This document shows positions 20,083-29,711 of a DNA stretch of 64,000 nt, piece after piece. The notes under the pieces were generated by a model. It was not told the DNA's origin. It did no database searches and was given only the letters and a program-made list of their open reading frames with translations. Position 1 is the stretch's first letter; each line of letters opens with the position of its first letter. Position numbers and translations under genes: made by a program. Source of the stretch: Aphrocallistes beatrix (taxonomy: Eukaryota > Porifera > Hexactinellida > Sceptrulophora > Aphrocallistidae); assembly GCA_963281255.1 (NCBI GenBank), contig OY725492.1:186001-250000 (forward strand). Reading direction: 5' to 3'.

Positions 20083-23000
20083 ATGGCAAACAGTTCAACT
20101 ATTCAGGAAATAAGCAGGACAGTAGCATTGTGTTATCATGGTGAAACATATCAACACTTTTGGAGTGAAAACGCTCATGGACACTTCCTATCACGTTGTT
20201 TCTATGACATCAATTTTTCTCTTCTACCATTTCTCTATCTTTATATGATTGGCCTTACACAGTTCGTACTATTTATGAGCTCTTTCAAGGAAGTGAAATT
20301 GAAGATTTGGGATAGATCATCGTTTACGTTGCCATTCCATTTGTGCCTTGCCATTCTTCTGACTGAGATTGTTCATTTGATTGGTGATTCTGTATTTCAA
20401 GCCAGTTCCAATACCATTTTCCTATCTCCCATTATTAGTAGTCTGATTGACATCATTGCATGGATATGTACCTCTTATTTGTTTTATAAAGAGAGATATG
20501 TTTTCGTGACTGGTAGGCCAAATGGGTTTTTGTTTATTTCATTTGTAATACTCAGTTTTGGAAAACATATATTTGCATTTGGTGGATGGAATAATCCAGC
20601 TTTCTGGTGGAATAACACCAGTCATGGTGACCAATTCGAGTTCGCGATTTTCGTAACCCAATCACTTCTCCTCATATCTCTTCTCGTCTATTCAGTTGTT
20701 CGCCCTTTTATTGGCTACTTAAAAACTCGACACCATCCTGGGAATGAATACGTTCCAATAATCCTTGAGATGGAAAATTCCCAATCTAGTTCACAGCCAC
20801 AAATCGGCTCAGCTTCCAGTGAACAAGTACAAAAGGCAAACGCGAAATTTGGTTCCCAAGGGGCATCTGCGTTCAATAGCATATGGTCCAAATCTGTAAT
20901 GCTATTTCCCTACGTCTGGCCGCGATCCAACTTCTTCTTACAGCTGAGAGTAGTATGCGTCTTGTTGGTGCTGCTAATCATACGAGTAACGAAAGTGTTC
21001 GTGCCAATTTACTCGAAGAATATAGTTAATGATTTAAGCTACAGTTTCGCTGTCAATTCTTCTGGCAGTACTACTCTCATGTCCATACAGATCCCTTGGT
21101 CTAGTATCATTATATACTGTGCATTGTCGTTCTTACTTGGCAGTGGAGGTGCTGGTACTGGGTTTTTCACCAATTTAAATGGAATTATTTGGATAAGTGT
21201 TACGCAATATACATATAAAAAGCTTCAAGTGCGACTTTTTGATCATTTGCATTCATTATCACTCCGTTTTCATATCGGCCGCAAAACTGGTGCCGTTTTG
21301 AAGATATTGGATCGTGGAACTTCAAGCGTTACGAATGTCCTGCATTGGATTCTATTCCAGATTGGCCCTGCAATAATTGACATAGCAATAGCTGTTGTAT
21401 ATTTCGTCATAGCATTTGATATCTGGTTTGGTTTCTTGATACTGACTACAATGGTGACGTATATCATGGGTACGATTGGGATTACAGAGTGGAGGACAAA
21501 GTGGAGACGAGCAATGAACGAGTTGAGTAACACCATCCAAACATTAGGTGTTGATTCTCTACTCAATTACGAAACGGTTAAGTATTATAGCAACGAGAAA
21601 TTTGAAATTAATCAGATTAGTGTGGAGATTGACAAGTATAATAGTAAAGAATGGATCGCAAATTTCACTATGCGCATATTGAACACATTTCAGTCTACAG
21701 TCCAAGTGTTAGGGCTCTTCCTGGGTTCGATTCTTTGTGCTTATAAGATCTCAATTGGTGAGCTCACGGTAGGCGACTACGTCTTGTTCACATCCTACCT
21801 CATCCAGTTGTATGCCCCGCTCAATTTCTTCGGGTCAGCCTACAGGTTTTTGCAGCAGGCGTTTATTGATATGGAAAATATGTTTGAGCTATTTGATGCT
21901 GACCAAGAGATACAGGTTAATTTTAAAATCTTTTTTTTGCAGCTTATATTCGGGGTTAATAAATTTATTTTCTAGGATCGGAAAGATGCTACTGAACTAG
22001 TTGTCAAAAACAACGAGGTCGAGTTTAAGAATGTTAATTTCTGTTACAACCCAGAGAAACCGATTCTCATTGACATTTCGTTCCGCATTCCGGCGGGGAA
22101 AACGGTTGCTCTTGTGGGACCTTCTGGCGGTGGAAAATCGACGATAGTCCGTCTCCTGTTCAGATTCTATGATATTCAAAATGGATCTATTTTGATTGAC
22201 GGGCAAGATGTTAAGAGTATAACACAGGATTCATTACGGAGAAATATCGGTTAGTGCATAGAGTTTTGGCGTTAAAGTGAATAATTATTTTAAAGTTTAT
22301 AATTCGTTAATTTACGGTGTCTATCATTGCTAGGCGTTGTTCCTCAAGATACGGTCCTGTTTAATAAAAGCATCCATTTCAATGTCCGTTATGGGCGTAC
22401 TGGAGCAAATGAGGAGGAGGTTATGGAGGCGTCAAAAGCCGCAGAAATACACGAGCAGATTCTAACCATGCCTAATCAGTACGATACTATCGTAGGCGAG
22501 AGAGGGTTGAGGTTGAGTGGTGGTGAGAAGCAGAGAGTAGCAATCGCAAGAACCATTTTAAAATCGCCAGGTACAGTCAACTCCACTTAATCGGGCCACC
22601 GGTTAATTGGGGCAAGTCTCCAGGAACGAAATGGTTCCCATACATAGAAGCTAATACTAAATTCCATCGGTTAATTAGGAACTCCGCTTAATCGGGACAA
22701 AATATCCGAGACCAAAGTGTCCCGATTAAGCGGAGTAACATGTATATCTATTTATATATACATTTACGCGCAAGAAATTAGTTAACATAACACGTATCAT
22801 GCGGTTAGGTATCGTTCTCCTGGATGAAGCCACCTCAGCTCTTGACACCAAGACAGAGCGAAACATTCAAAGCTCACTCAATAAGATTTGTACGAACAGA
22901 ACAACTCTGATCGTTGCACATCGTCTTTCAACAATAATCCACTCAGATGAGATTCTGGTGCTAAACCAGGGTCAGATCGTGGAGAGAGGGAGCCATCAAC

Positions 23001-23104
23001 TCCTCTTGCAGGCTGGAGGATTATATGCAAGCATGTGGGAAGAGCAGCAACGTAGCCTTCAGGAAGGAATGCTCGATTCAGATCCGTCAAAACAACCAGA
23101 ATGA
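20083..23104 (+). CDS. ABCB6: ABCB6/HMT1-type half ABC transporter (four exons)
   Basis: ABCB6 proteins move porphyrins or metal-thiol conjugates across outer mitochondrial, lysosomal or vacuolar membranes; worm and yeast relatives give heavy-metal tolerance. Exons 20083-21915, 21976-22249, 22334-22570, 22809-23104; total 879 residues (human 842). The N-terminal extra membrane domain (about 1-230, five hydrophobic segments) typical of ABCB6/HMT1 is present, then a six-helix exporter domain (about 300-600) and one nucleotide-binding domain: Walker [11 protein letters not shown]-loop VVPQDT, signature LSGGEKQR, Walker [14 protein letters not shown]-loop VAHRLS. All introns are GT-AG and rejoin conserved text (NIG/VVPQ, KSPG/IVLLDE). 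Intron 3 contains a transposon-like hairpin. The frame is open from TTG 20077; ATG is 20083. Confidence 0.93.
22574..22742. mobile_element. Pogo/Tc1-like MITE inside ABCB6 intron 3
   Basis: Flanked by TA on both sides (22572-22573 and 22743-22744), the 169-bp element starts CAGTCAACTCC and ends GGAGTAACATG, imperfect terminal repeats that continue as CTTAATCGGG / CCCGATTAAG. Its 3' end also holds a perfect 19-bp inverted repeat, 22681-22699 against 22718-22736. A CAGT-start TIR with a TA duplication is typical of pogo/Tigger elements (established); family assignment here is inference. No transposase. Confidence 0.65.
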
Positions 23105-23278
23105 ATTCACTCATTTTTATAGAATTAGATAAACATGCCTCTCTTTTAAAGTTTTTGTAATTTAAGTAAATTCATTCCTATTTTCTCACAAACTCCCTGA
23201 AAATGGCGTATTGAAAGGTAATTAATTTGTACATCTAAAATACAAGTTACGAAATAGATTTATACAAATTGAACGTGT

Positions 23279-25000
23279 TCATACAGTGGTAATGCTTTTA
23301 CGTGTTGTAGAGCAAGTTGATTCGGTATGCGCGATATCCCATTTGAATATAGTTGGTTGTGAAGGTTTCGAATATTCACTGCTGTTGACATAGGTATTAT
23401 AAACATCTCCGTTTTCTGAGGAAGATTGTGAGCTGATCTCTACGAATCCAGGCGTTTTCAAGTCTAAATTCGTTATTTGTCCAATGTCATAAAATGACTC
23501 ATCTCTCATAACACTTCTCTGTCCTAATATAGTTGTATTCTTCTGACTTTTCTTGCAATTGATTAACTTTCTTGTTAATTTCTTCCATTTCCTGAAAGTA
23601 CTTGGTCTCCAAATCCAAATTGTTGACAAGATTGCACTTGCTAAAATACTAGTGACACGAATGATTCCAGTGCTAGGGCTTGCAAACCGACAGTTCACAC
23701 CTCTACAGGACAGCTCATCATTATACGGACGGGTTACATATTCATATATGATCGAAGTGATGAAAAGCGCGATTGTAACTGAGTTAGCAGTTAGATAAGT
23801 TGAATTCCTGATCACCATAACTGTTACTTTGCGCTTTTCCAAATGCTTTTGGTAGAATCCCATTCTACGATACGTCCTTAGAATTCCGAGTATACTGGCA
23901 CCAAAACAAATGCCTCCCAGCACAGCATACAAGATTGTTGGTAAAATGACTCCTACGAGATACACAGAACGAGAGTTGACATTGACAGAACAAATGCCAG
24001 TGAGTTCATCTGCCTGTGACTCACGTAATGAGATGAGAATTAAAGTCTGAATGGTTGGTACCGTCCAGCCTACAGTGTGGAAAACGAACTTGAACTTTGC
24101 AATGTCTCCATCACTCCATTGTAGCAGCGTAGACAACAACCAACAACAGGCGAGAATCACCCACCATACTAAGCCTGAAACTGTACCGAAGTATGTAGTC
24201 ATGAATATCGCAATGCATGGGATATGTTCTAAGTTCCAAAACTCTCCACCAATAAGAGCACCATTCTGACAACTTGAAGCGTTATATCCGACAACGCTCC
24301 TCAACAGAATCCCTAGGCAGTACATCGCATGGCTCAGCAAGATGTATAGGATAGGTCGCAGGGGGTAGTTGTAGCCGTTGAGGTTGATTAGAATGGTGAA
24401 CAGCGTGAATGAAATGATGAGTGTTGTGACAACTGTACATATAGTGAGCCAAACTGCTGCGAACCTCTTCGCATTGCTGGTGTAGAGGATATCGTCTAGG
24501 CAGTGAGGGAGAGTATCATTGGGATAATCTGTATTGTTCAGTTTTTCTCTGTCAGTAGGCGTTTGTAGAGGAGAATCTATGCATCCATCTTGAGCTGAGT
24601 CATTTAGATTATCACAGTTGAATATTTGTGCTAAATCTCCATGATTTATATCCGAGATTTCTCTAAGCTCTCTCTGACACCTCTCAGAGCCCACTGCTCT
24701 CAGGCAATAGGATCTACATGGGTATATCGGCTGTGAATTTTCGCATACTGGTAGGAATGTACTACATAAGAAATATTGCATTTCGATTGAACATTCGAAA
24801 AGTGACGCGAAATCTGACAGAATAACTCCTATTGAATCTTGTCCATCTGAAAAGTTGTGCTTGTTTGGCTGGAAAGTGTTCATGTGGAACCGAGCTAGAC
24901 TGGAACAAATAGGTACACTGACCTGCTCACAAACCTGTCCATATGTATGTACAATAATATCGCTAGTCAGAATAATAATTACACTCCAGTACTTCTTCAT
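23279..25000 (-). CDS. FZD: Frizzled family Wnt receptor
   Basis: A 573-residue single-exon receptor. A signal peptide (about residues 1-21) precedes a cysteine-rich Wnt-binding domain (about 22-140) in which ten Cys can be placed. Seven membrane segments follow between about residues 175 and 465. The cytoplasmic motif KTxxxW that recruits Dishevelled is altered: at 467-472 the sequence is STFRKW, Lys replaced by Ser, Thr and Trp retained. The C-terminus ends TTV, a class I PDZ ligand, as in several vertebrate Frizzleds that end ETTV. It is the only minus-strand gene between 17 and 61 kb outside introns and is convergent with ABCB6 (175 bp between stops). Subfamily cannot be assigned safely; Smoothened is less likely given the CRD spacing and tail. 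Confidence 0.93.
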   Translation of the reverse strand: MKKYWSVIIILTSDIIVHTYGQVCEQVSVPICSSLARFHMNTFQPNKHNFSDGQDSIGVILSDFASLFECSIEMQYFLCSTFLPVCENSQPIYPCRSYCLRAVGSERCQRELREISDINHGDLAQIFNCDNLNDSAQDGCIDSPLQTPTDREKLNNTDYPNDTLPHCLDDILYTSNAKRFAAVWLTICTVVTTLIISFTLFTILINLNGYNYPLRPILYILLSHAMYCLGILLRSVVGYNASSCQNGALIGGEFWNLEHIPCIAIFMTTYFGTVSGLVWWVILACCWLLSTLLQWSDGDIAKFKFVFHTVGWTVPTIQTLILISLRESQADELTGICSVNVNSRSVYLVGVILPTILYAVLGGICFGASILGILRTYRRMGFYQKHLEKRKVTVMVIRNSTYLTANSVTIALFITSIIYEYVTRPYNDELSCRGVNCRFASPSTGIIRVTSILASAILSTIWIWRPSTFRKWKKLTRKLINCKKSQKNTTILGQRSVMRDESFYDIGQITNLDLKTPGFVEISSQSSSENGDVYNTYVNSSEYSKPSQPTIFKWDIAHTESTCSTTRKSITTV

Positions 25001-25296
25001 TGGAAATTTCTTAAAATAAATTTTGATTGTTTCTCACCAATTTATAATCAATCAACACTTGATGTTTTGGTCAGAATGCCTATCAAATAACAAAAAATAA
25101 ATGAAAAATACTATTCAAATTACCTGACCCTTCAATACATAGCTACAATAACTGAAATAATTATGATCACCTGCTAAGTCATAATACAAACTCATTATAT
25201 TATATTCCTAATAAATTGTATTCAGTTTCTCCCCTCACCATTTATCCATCATTCGTTTGTAAATGGAATAGCATTTTTCTCCTCGAAAGTTTTAAA
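25001..25296. other. Divergent promoter region, Frizzled / SELENOW-like 1
   Basis: The 296 bp between the two divergent ATGs must hold both promoters. AT-rich, no open frame. Confidence 0.45.
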
Positions 25297-25590
25297 ATGG
25301 GTACATGTGCTTGTAAATCAAAAGATGCAGACGTTCTTGTTCAATACTGTCCAGCTCCAGGATTTTCTGAGGGATACAAGGCTTTTAAAAACGACCTCTT
25401 AAAAGACCCTGAGCTCGCGAACATATCCATAGTGGGAGTTTCTTCTGCTGATAAGAACATCACATTTAACTTCATCGTCTCAGTTAGAGGACAGGTCGTA
25501 TTCCAAAAGGCGATAAATGCTATTATGTTCCCAAATGAAACAGAGGTACTGGATATCCAGAAAGAAATCAAATCTCTGCTAAATCTCTGA
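25297..25590 (+). CDS. SELENOW-like protein, Sec replaced by Pro (copy 1)
   Basis: A 97-residue member of the selenoprotein W (Rdx thioredoxin-like) family, first of three tandem copies. In the redox motif CxxU/CxxC the second position is Pro: QYCPAPGF, where the neighbours have a UGA codon. The first Cys is kept. The rest aligns throughout with copies 2 and 3 (KAFKNDLLKDPELANISIVGV, FNFIVSV, EIKSLLNL). The N-terminus MGTC is a candidate dual myristoylation/palmitoylation signal. The frame is open from TTG 25216, but the ATG at 25297 matches the start of the other copies exactly. Without a second redox residue the protein cannot form the usual internal selenenylsulfide or disulfide, so it has probably lost or changed activity. 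Confidence 0.85.
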   Translation: MGTCACKSKDADVLVQYCPAPGFSEGYKAFKNDLLKDPELANISIVGVSSADKNITFNFIVSVRGQVVFQKAINAIMFPNETEVLDIQKEIKSLLNL

Positions 25591-26036
25591 AAATTATATT
25601 AAACACATCCCAATCATGATGGATTTTACCTACTTAGATTTAAGTTCTTTTTAATTTGTATTTTTCATCATTATATATGAACATATTATGTATATTTTAT
25701 GTATATAAGAACTGATTTATAAATTAAAAGGGGTTTTCTTTGTCGAATTTACAATTTTAACATAATTTTATAGTTTAGAAATGCCATATTTTGATGAAAT
25801 TACTGATTAGTGCATGTGTGCCATAATATTAAGATAATAATAATCTTCAAGTCTTTAGACGATTCCATCAGAATGTCTTTGTATTCAATGCACGCATTCA
25901 TCCTTAAATTCGTTCTGTCAAAACCATACTTGTGAAATTAGTATATAGATACCAAGTATAGTCACAAAAAAGAATTCTAACTTAAAGAACTCAATAAAAG
26001 ACAACTTCATTTTATTTTGGAAAAGACAGTTTGAAA
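25591..26036. other. Spacer between SELENOW copies 1 and 2
   Basis: Holds the decayed SECIS of copy 1 (25616-25645), AT-rich DNA and the promoter of copy 2. The 90 bp before the ATG of copy 2 resemble the same stretch before copy 3, so the duplicated unit includes the leader. Confidence 0.5.
25616..25645 (+). other. Decayed SECIS remnant after copy 1
   Basis: ATGATGGATTTTACC..CTTAGATTTAAG occupies the place of the SECIS in the other two copies. The 5' ATGAT quartet half is kept, but the 3' TTGAT has become TTTAAG, the apical loop is shortened, and the helix no longer pairs. It fits loss of selection after Sec was lost. Confidence 0.55.
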
Positions 26037-26327
26037 ATGGGTACATGCATTAGTAAAGGAACAGAAGATGCAGACGTTGTGATTCGATACTGTAAGGAAT
26101 GAGGTTATTCCGCGAAGTTCAAGGCTTTTAGGAAAGATCTCTTGAAAGACCCTGACCTCGCGAACATATCCATTGCAGGAGTCATTGAGAAGAGCGTCAC
26201 TTTTAACTTCATCGTTCTGGTTAACGGCCAGGAGGTATTTGATAAGGAAAAGAGTGATCATAGATTCCCAAATGAAACAGACACGCAGGAGGTTATAAAG
26301 GAAATAAAAATCATCTTGAATTTGTAA
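26037..26327 (+). CDS. SELENOW: Selenoprotein W-like, Sec22 (copy 2)
   Basis: A 96-residue selenoprotein of the SELENOW/Rdx family, thought to act in thiol redox regulation in the cytosol. Codon 22 is an in-frame TGA (26100-26102) exactly at the U of the CxxU motif: RYCKE-U-GYSAKFKAF. The frame continues to TAA at 26325-26327 and stays homologous to the other copies. A SECIS hairpin lies in the 3' UTR, about 280 nt downstream of the Sec codon. Start: ATG 26037 (MGTCIS), with Gly2 and Cys4 that could be acylated. Ordinary gene finders would report a truncated peptide or start after the TGA. The family match and SECIS argue against a pseudogene. Confidence 0.92.
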
Positions 26328-26365
26328 TGTTATTATATTTAAATGTCTGAATATGACTAATGCCA

Positions 26366-26440
26366 ACTATTCTATAACTCCTCATGATGATCCAAGTGAA
26401 AAGTTTAACTGCTTGGATTTGATATTTTGAGTTCATAGTT
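26366..26440 (+). promoter_or_regulatory. SECIS element of SELENOW copy 2
   Basis: Core ATGAT (26384-26388) and TTGAT (26419-26423) form the non-Watson-Crick quartet. The helix GATCCAAG/CTTGGATT pairs in all eight positions (one G-T) and the apical loop carries AAAA. Below the quartet CTATAACTC faces GAGTTCATAG as the basal helix. All standard features of a eukaryotic SECIS are visible. Confidence 0.88.
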
Positions 26441-26833
26441 TAGTATTAAATGTGTTTAATTCAGATATTTTGCTTATTTATTAGATGTATTTATATTATA
26501 TTATATTATTACAAATAATTGTGATTTCAGATGTATTGAAATGCTAGGTTTATGAAATTAATTGATACAAATAATCTAAAAAGGTTAATAAATCCTAGAA
26601 TATATTTTCACAGTAGCCAGGAAAACAAAGTATTTTGAAATATTTAAGTATACGCACGTATATGTAAGATGATCATCATGATATTTCATATTAAGAGTAA
26701 CACAGCTACTCTTAGACATACCCTATGGTGTAATCATACACACAATCAGTATATAAATACCATTTGTATTAACATAAGCTCAATTACAAAAAAACTGAAC
26801 TAAAGACAACCTTTGTAAATTGTCAGTTTGAAA
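26441..26833. other. Spacer between SELENOW copies 2 and 3
   Basis: AT-rich spacer with the TATA box of copy 3 (26750-26759); no gene seen. Confidence 0.5.
26750..26759 (+). promoter_or_regulatory. TATA box of SELENOW copy 3
   Basis: TATATAAATA 75-84 bp before the ATG at 26834. The equivalent site before copy 2 (near 25940) reads GTATATAGATACC and is aligned with it in the duplicated leader. Confidence 0.45.
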
Positions 26834-27121
26834 ATGGGTACAGGCTCCAGTAAAACAGAAAACGCAGACGTTATTGTTCGGTACTGTGGTTCCTGAGGGT
26901 ATTCTTCGAGGTTCAGGGCTCTAAAGAAAGATCTCTTGGAAAACCCTGACCTTGCAAAGATCGCTATTGTAGGGGTCGTTGATAAGAAGACCACTGGTAA
27001 CTTCATCGTATCAGTGAAAGGGGAAGTCGCGTTTGATAAAGCGAATAGCGGCAATAGATTTCCTAATATAGAAGATGTGCTGGCGATTGAAAAAGAAATC
27101 AAGACGCGCTTGAATCTCTGA
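26834..27121 (+). CDS. SELENOW: Selenoprotein W-like, Sec21 (copy 3)
   Basis: A 95-residue SELENOW-family selenoprotein. Codon 21 is TGA (26894-26896) in RYCGS-U-GYSSRF, the CxxU redox site. The N-terminus MGTGSSK fits the N-myristoylation consensus (Gly2, Ser6) but lacks the Cys4 of copies 1 and 2. The true stop is also TGA (27119-27121). One message therefore reads its first UGA as Sec and its last as stop. The SECIS core begins about 60 nt after that stop, close to the known minimum spacing below which UGA is not recoded, which can explain the discrimination. Homology to copies 1 and 2 runs over the full length. Confidence 0.92.
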
Positions 27122-27164
27122 ACAGGATTATACTATTAAATGTCTGAGTGAATTTAGCCCAACC

Positions 27165-27236
27165 TTACTATAGCTCACCATGATGATCCTAGCACAAAGT
27201 TCTCCTGCTTGGATTTGATATTTCGATTTGATAGTT
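27165..27236 (+). promoter_or_regulatory. SECIS element of SELENOW copy 3
   Basis: ATGAT (27180-27184) and TTGAT (27215-27219) quartet, helix GATCCTAGCA against TGCTTGGATT, apical AAA, and a basal ACTAT/ATAGT pairing. Sequence and geometry match the SECIS of copy 2, with compensating differences in the upper stem. Confidence 0.87.
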
Positions 27237-27425
27237 TGAGTAGCTAATTGATTTAATTCAGACATTTTGTTTGTTCATTTCATTGTTTTTCCTGGTGTTA
27301 ATTAATTATTTGTTGTTATGCAGCGAACATTAATACTTTCTTATAGGGGGTGAAATGACCATTTTAAACAAAAACTTAATAATTTATAGAAATTTACTTT
27401 CTAAATGTGAATTTCAACTAGCAGC

Positions 27426-29397
27426 ATGTTGTACCTCATTCTCACTATCCTCTCCATCCCGTTCACATATCTCATATTCAAATCGGTGCAGTTTTTACAA
27501 CGTTATATACAGGCACGTTCTCTTCCCGGCCCACCAGTTTACAGCCTCATCCGTGGGAATTCAGTCAATTCACAAGAATCTGCGGATAATTTAAACCAAT
27601 TCATAAAGTTTAGAGCGAAATGGGTTGCTAAATATCCTAAACTATGTCGTTTTGTCAACGGTCCTTTCGTCCAAATTGTATGCTGTCATCCCGACTCAGT
27701 TAGGACAATAATAAATGATGATTATCCTAAACATCCTATCTATGAAATGCTGGGGAAATGGATCGGTGATGGATTGTTAACCTCAAAAGGGAAAAAATGG
27801 TTTAACCATCGAAAAATGTTGACACCTGGTTTCCACTACGAAATTCTTGATGGATTCTTTGAGGTATATTCCGACTGTGTTGGAGTATTGATAGATAATT
27901 GGACCAAAGAATCGAATGAAAAAGGTTACATTATTTTACAAGATTCAATACCCTATCTTACGCTCGATATCATCCTGCAATGCATTTGTTCCGTGAAAAC
28001 CAATTGCCAAATGATTCGAGATAAACTCGAGTACGTGAAAGATGTGGCAATCATCACCAAGATAGTTCAGATTCGAATTAGAAATCCCTTTAGATATTAT
28101 TCTGATTTTATGTTTAATTGGTCGAGACTTGGCAATGAATTTACTGCTGCTTGCCAGCGGGCGAAGCAGTTTACCTATGACGTCATTCTAGAGAGGAAGC
28201 GTTTGTTAGCAGAAGGTGATACTCGCAATAGTAAATATAGGTAAGTTAATATGGTACCCATTTGAATATGAGATAAATCCTGGGGTTTAATAGATTGAAA
28301 ATTTGACTTAGGGTCCATTCTATTTATAGTAAAGATCCCAAATATTTATGGCTTCCCCGCCCAAAATGATTTAACTGGAAATGAGTTGAGAATTTAGAGA
28401 ATTTCTATTTTTAATCAAGTCAAATTTTTCTATCAGGGATTTTCTGGATATTTTACTTCACGCTACTGACCCTATCACTGGCACTCCACTCACGGATCAA
28501 GAAATAAGAGATGAAGTGGATACGTTTGTGTTTGAAGGACATGACACAACAGCTAACGGGATAATATGGACACTCTACTTGCTAGCGAAACACGCTAGAT
28601 ACCAGGATATGTGCAGACAGGAGTTATTTGAAAGTAGGTCGTAAGTCCTTTCTATTCAAATTAGGTAATAATTCTCAACATTTTTTACCCTGGTAGCAAC
28701 TTCTCTATCCTTTCTCTAGTTTCCTTATTTTTATCATTGCTCTATTACATTGGCCTAACCGATATATAACAGCTGCCAAACTACTGTTTTAAAGCTGTAT
28801 ACTAATTTGTATTTGTTTGCCTCGCCTTAATTATCACCCAAAGGCCATTGCCTTCACTTTCCATAAAACCATTTATGGCGAACGATTTGAATTTAGCTTG
28901 ACAACCTCTTCCTTTTAGTTTGGGATGGCGAGAGTGTTCTTGACAAATCCACTATTCACAAGCTAAAGCTGCTACCCCTTTGCATCAAAGAGTCTCTCCG
29001 GATGTACCCTCCTGTCGCTGGTGTTTTAAGACAACCATCTAAATCCTGCACTTTAGCTGGCTACCCCATACCACCGAGCTCTTATGTAACTATTGGCATT
29101 CGTCAGATGCATGCTAATGCGAATGTTTGGGAAAATCCTAATGAATTTAACCCAAACCGTTTTTCAGATGAAAATCTTGAGAAAATGCATCATTTCTCTT
29201 ATCTACCATTTTCAGCTGGACCTCGAAATTGTATTGGACAGAATATGGCTTTACATGAAATGAATGCTGTTATTTCGCGAATTTTAACACGTTTTAAATT
29301 GGATTTACCAGCTGATTTTCCTGATGAAGTTGAGATTGACATGAATATAATCCTTAAACCGAAAACTCCTATAAAATTGTTTTTATCACCTATTTAG
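27426..29397 (+). CDS. Cytochrome P450, CYP4-type (three exons)
   Basis: A heme-thiolate monooxygenase of the CYP4 clan, ER-anchored by an N-terminal helix (residues 1-20); many relatives omega-hydroxylate fatty acids. Exons 27426-28240, 28437-28633, 28919-29397; 496 residues, usual for the family. Motifs: WFNHRKMLTPGFHYEIL (C-helix, CYP4 hallmark), I-helix EVDTFVFEGHDTTANG with the CYP4-type Glu that can bind heme covalently, ExxR KESLR, and heme loop FSAGPRNCIG with Cys442. Introns are GT-AG; the second uses donor GTAGGT and restores the frame (phase 1). Intron 1 holds a copy of an interspersed repeat. Substrate cannot be told from sequence. Confidence 0.92.
28310..28390 (+). repeat. Interspersed repeat copy in P450 intron 1
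   Basis: About 80 bp resemble 63546-63622 with the same order of blocks: GGGT..CAT.CTATTTATAGTAA, then TATGGCTTCCC, then AACTGGAAATG. Identity is moderate. No ends or coding capacity are visible, so it is an unclassified old repeat family. Confidence 0.45.
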
Positions 29398-29711
29398 CTG
29401 TCGAATTTTGGGTTTTAGTGAATATATTAGATTATATCATAGAAACATAGACAATGCATAGTTTGTATTCTTCTAGCTAACTTATATATTATTTATAAAT
29501 TTGAAAAATTAACATTTCTTTGTTTTATTAAATTAAATTTATGATACTGTAAGCGTCTGTTTGGCACACATTATTGAGAACTTTCTGATAAACTCAGTGA
29601 AACCACCTGAATAATGTCTAATCACTTTTAGAGTTAGTATATTTATCCTATTTATTCCAAACCGATAAAAAACTTATTTTGTATTTGAAGTACTGATTCT
29701 GTTCGTAGTAA
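29398..29711. other. Intergenic DNA, P450 to SUZ12
   Basis: AT-rich spacer without recognised features. Confidence 0.45.

Noticed and set aside
21916-21942. Alternative acceptor TTTTTTTTGCAG giving a 27-bp intron in ABCB6
   Set aside because: Too short for a spliceosomal intron and it would add non-homologous residues; the acceptor at 21975 restores the family sequence.
26100-26102. In-frame TGA in SELENOW copy 2 (and 26894 in copy 3) as a nonsense mutation or sequencing error
   Set aside because: Both fall exactly at the U of CxxU, both genes have a well-formed SECIS downstream, and the frame stays conserved after the codon.
27355-27594. Open stretch overlapping the start of the P450 in another frame
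   Set aside because: Ser-rich shadow of the P450 first exon.
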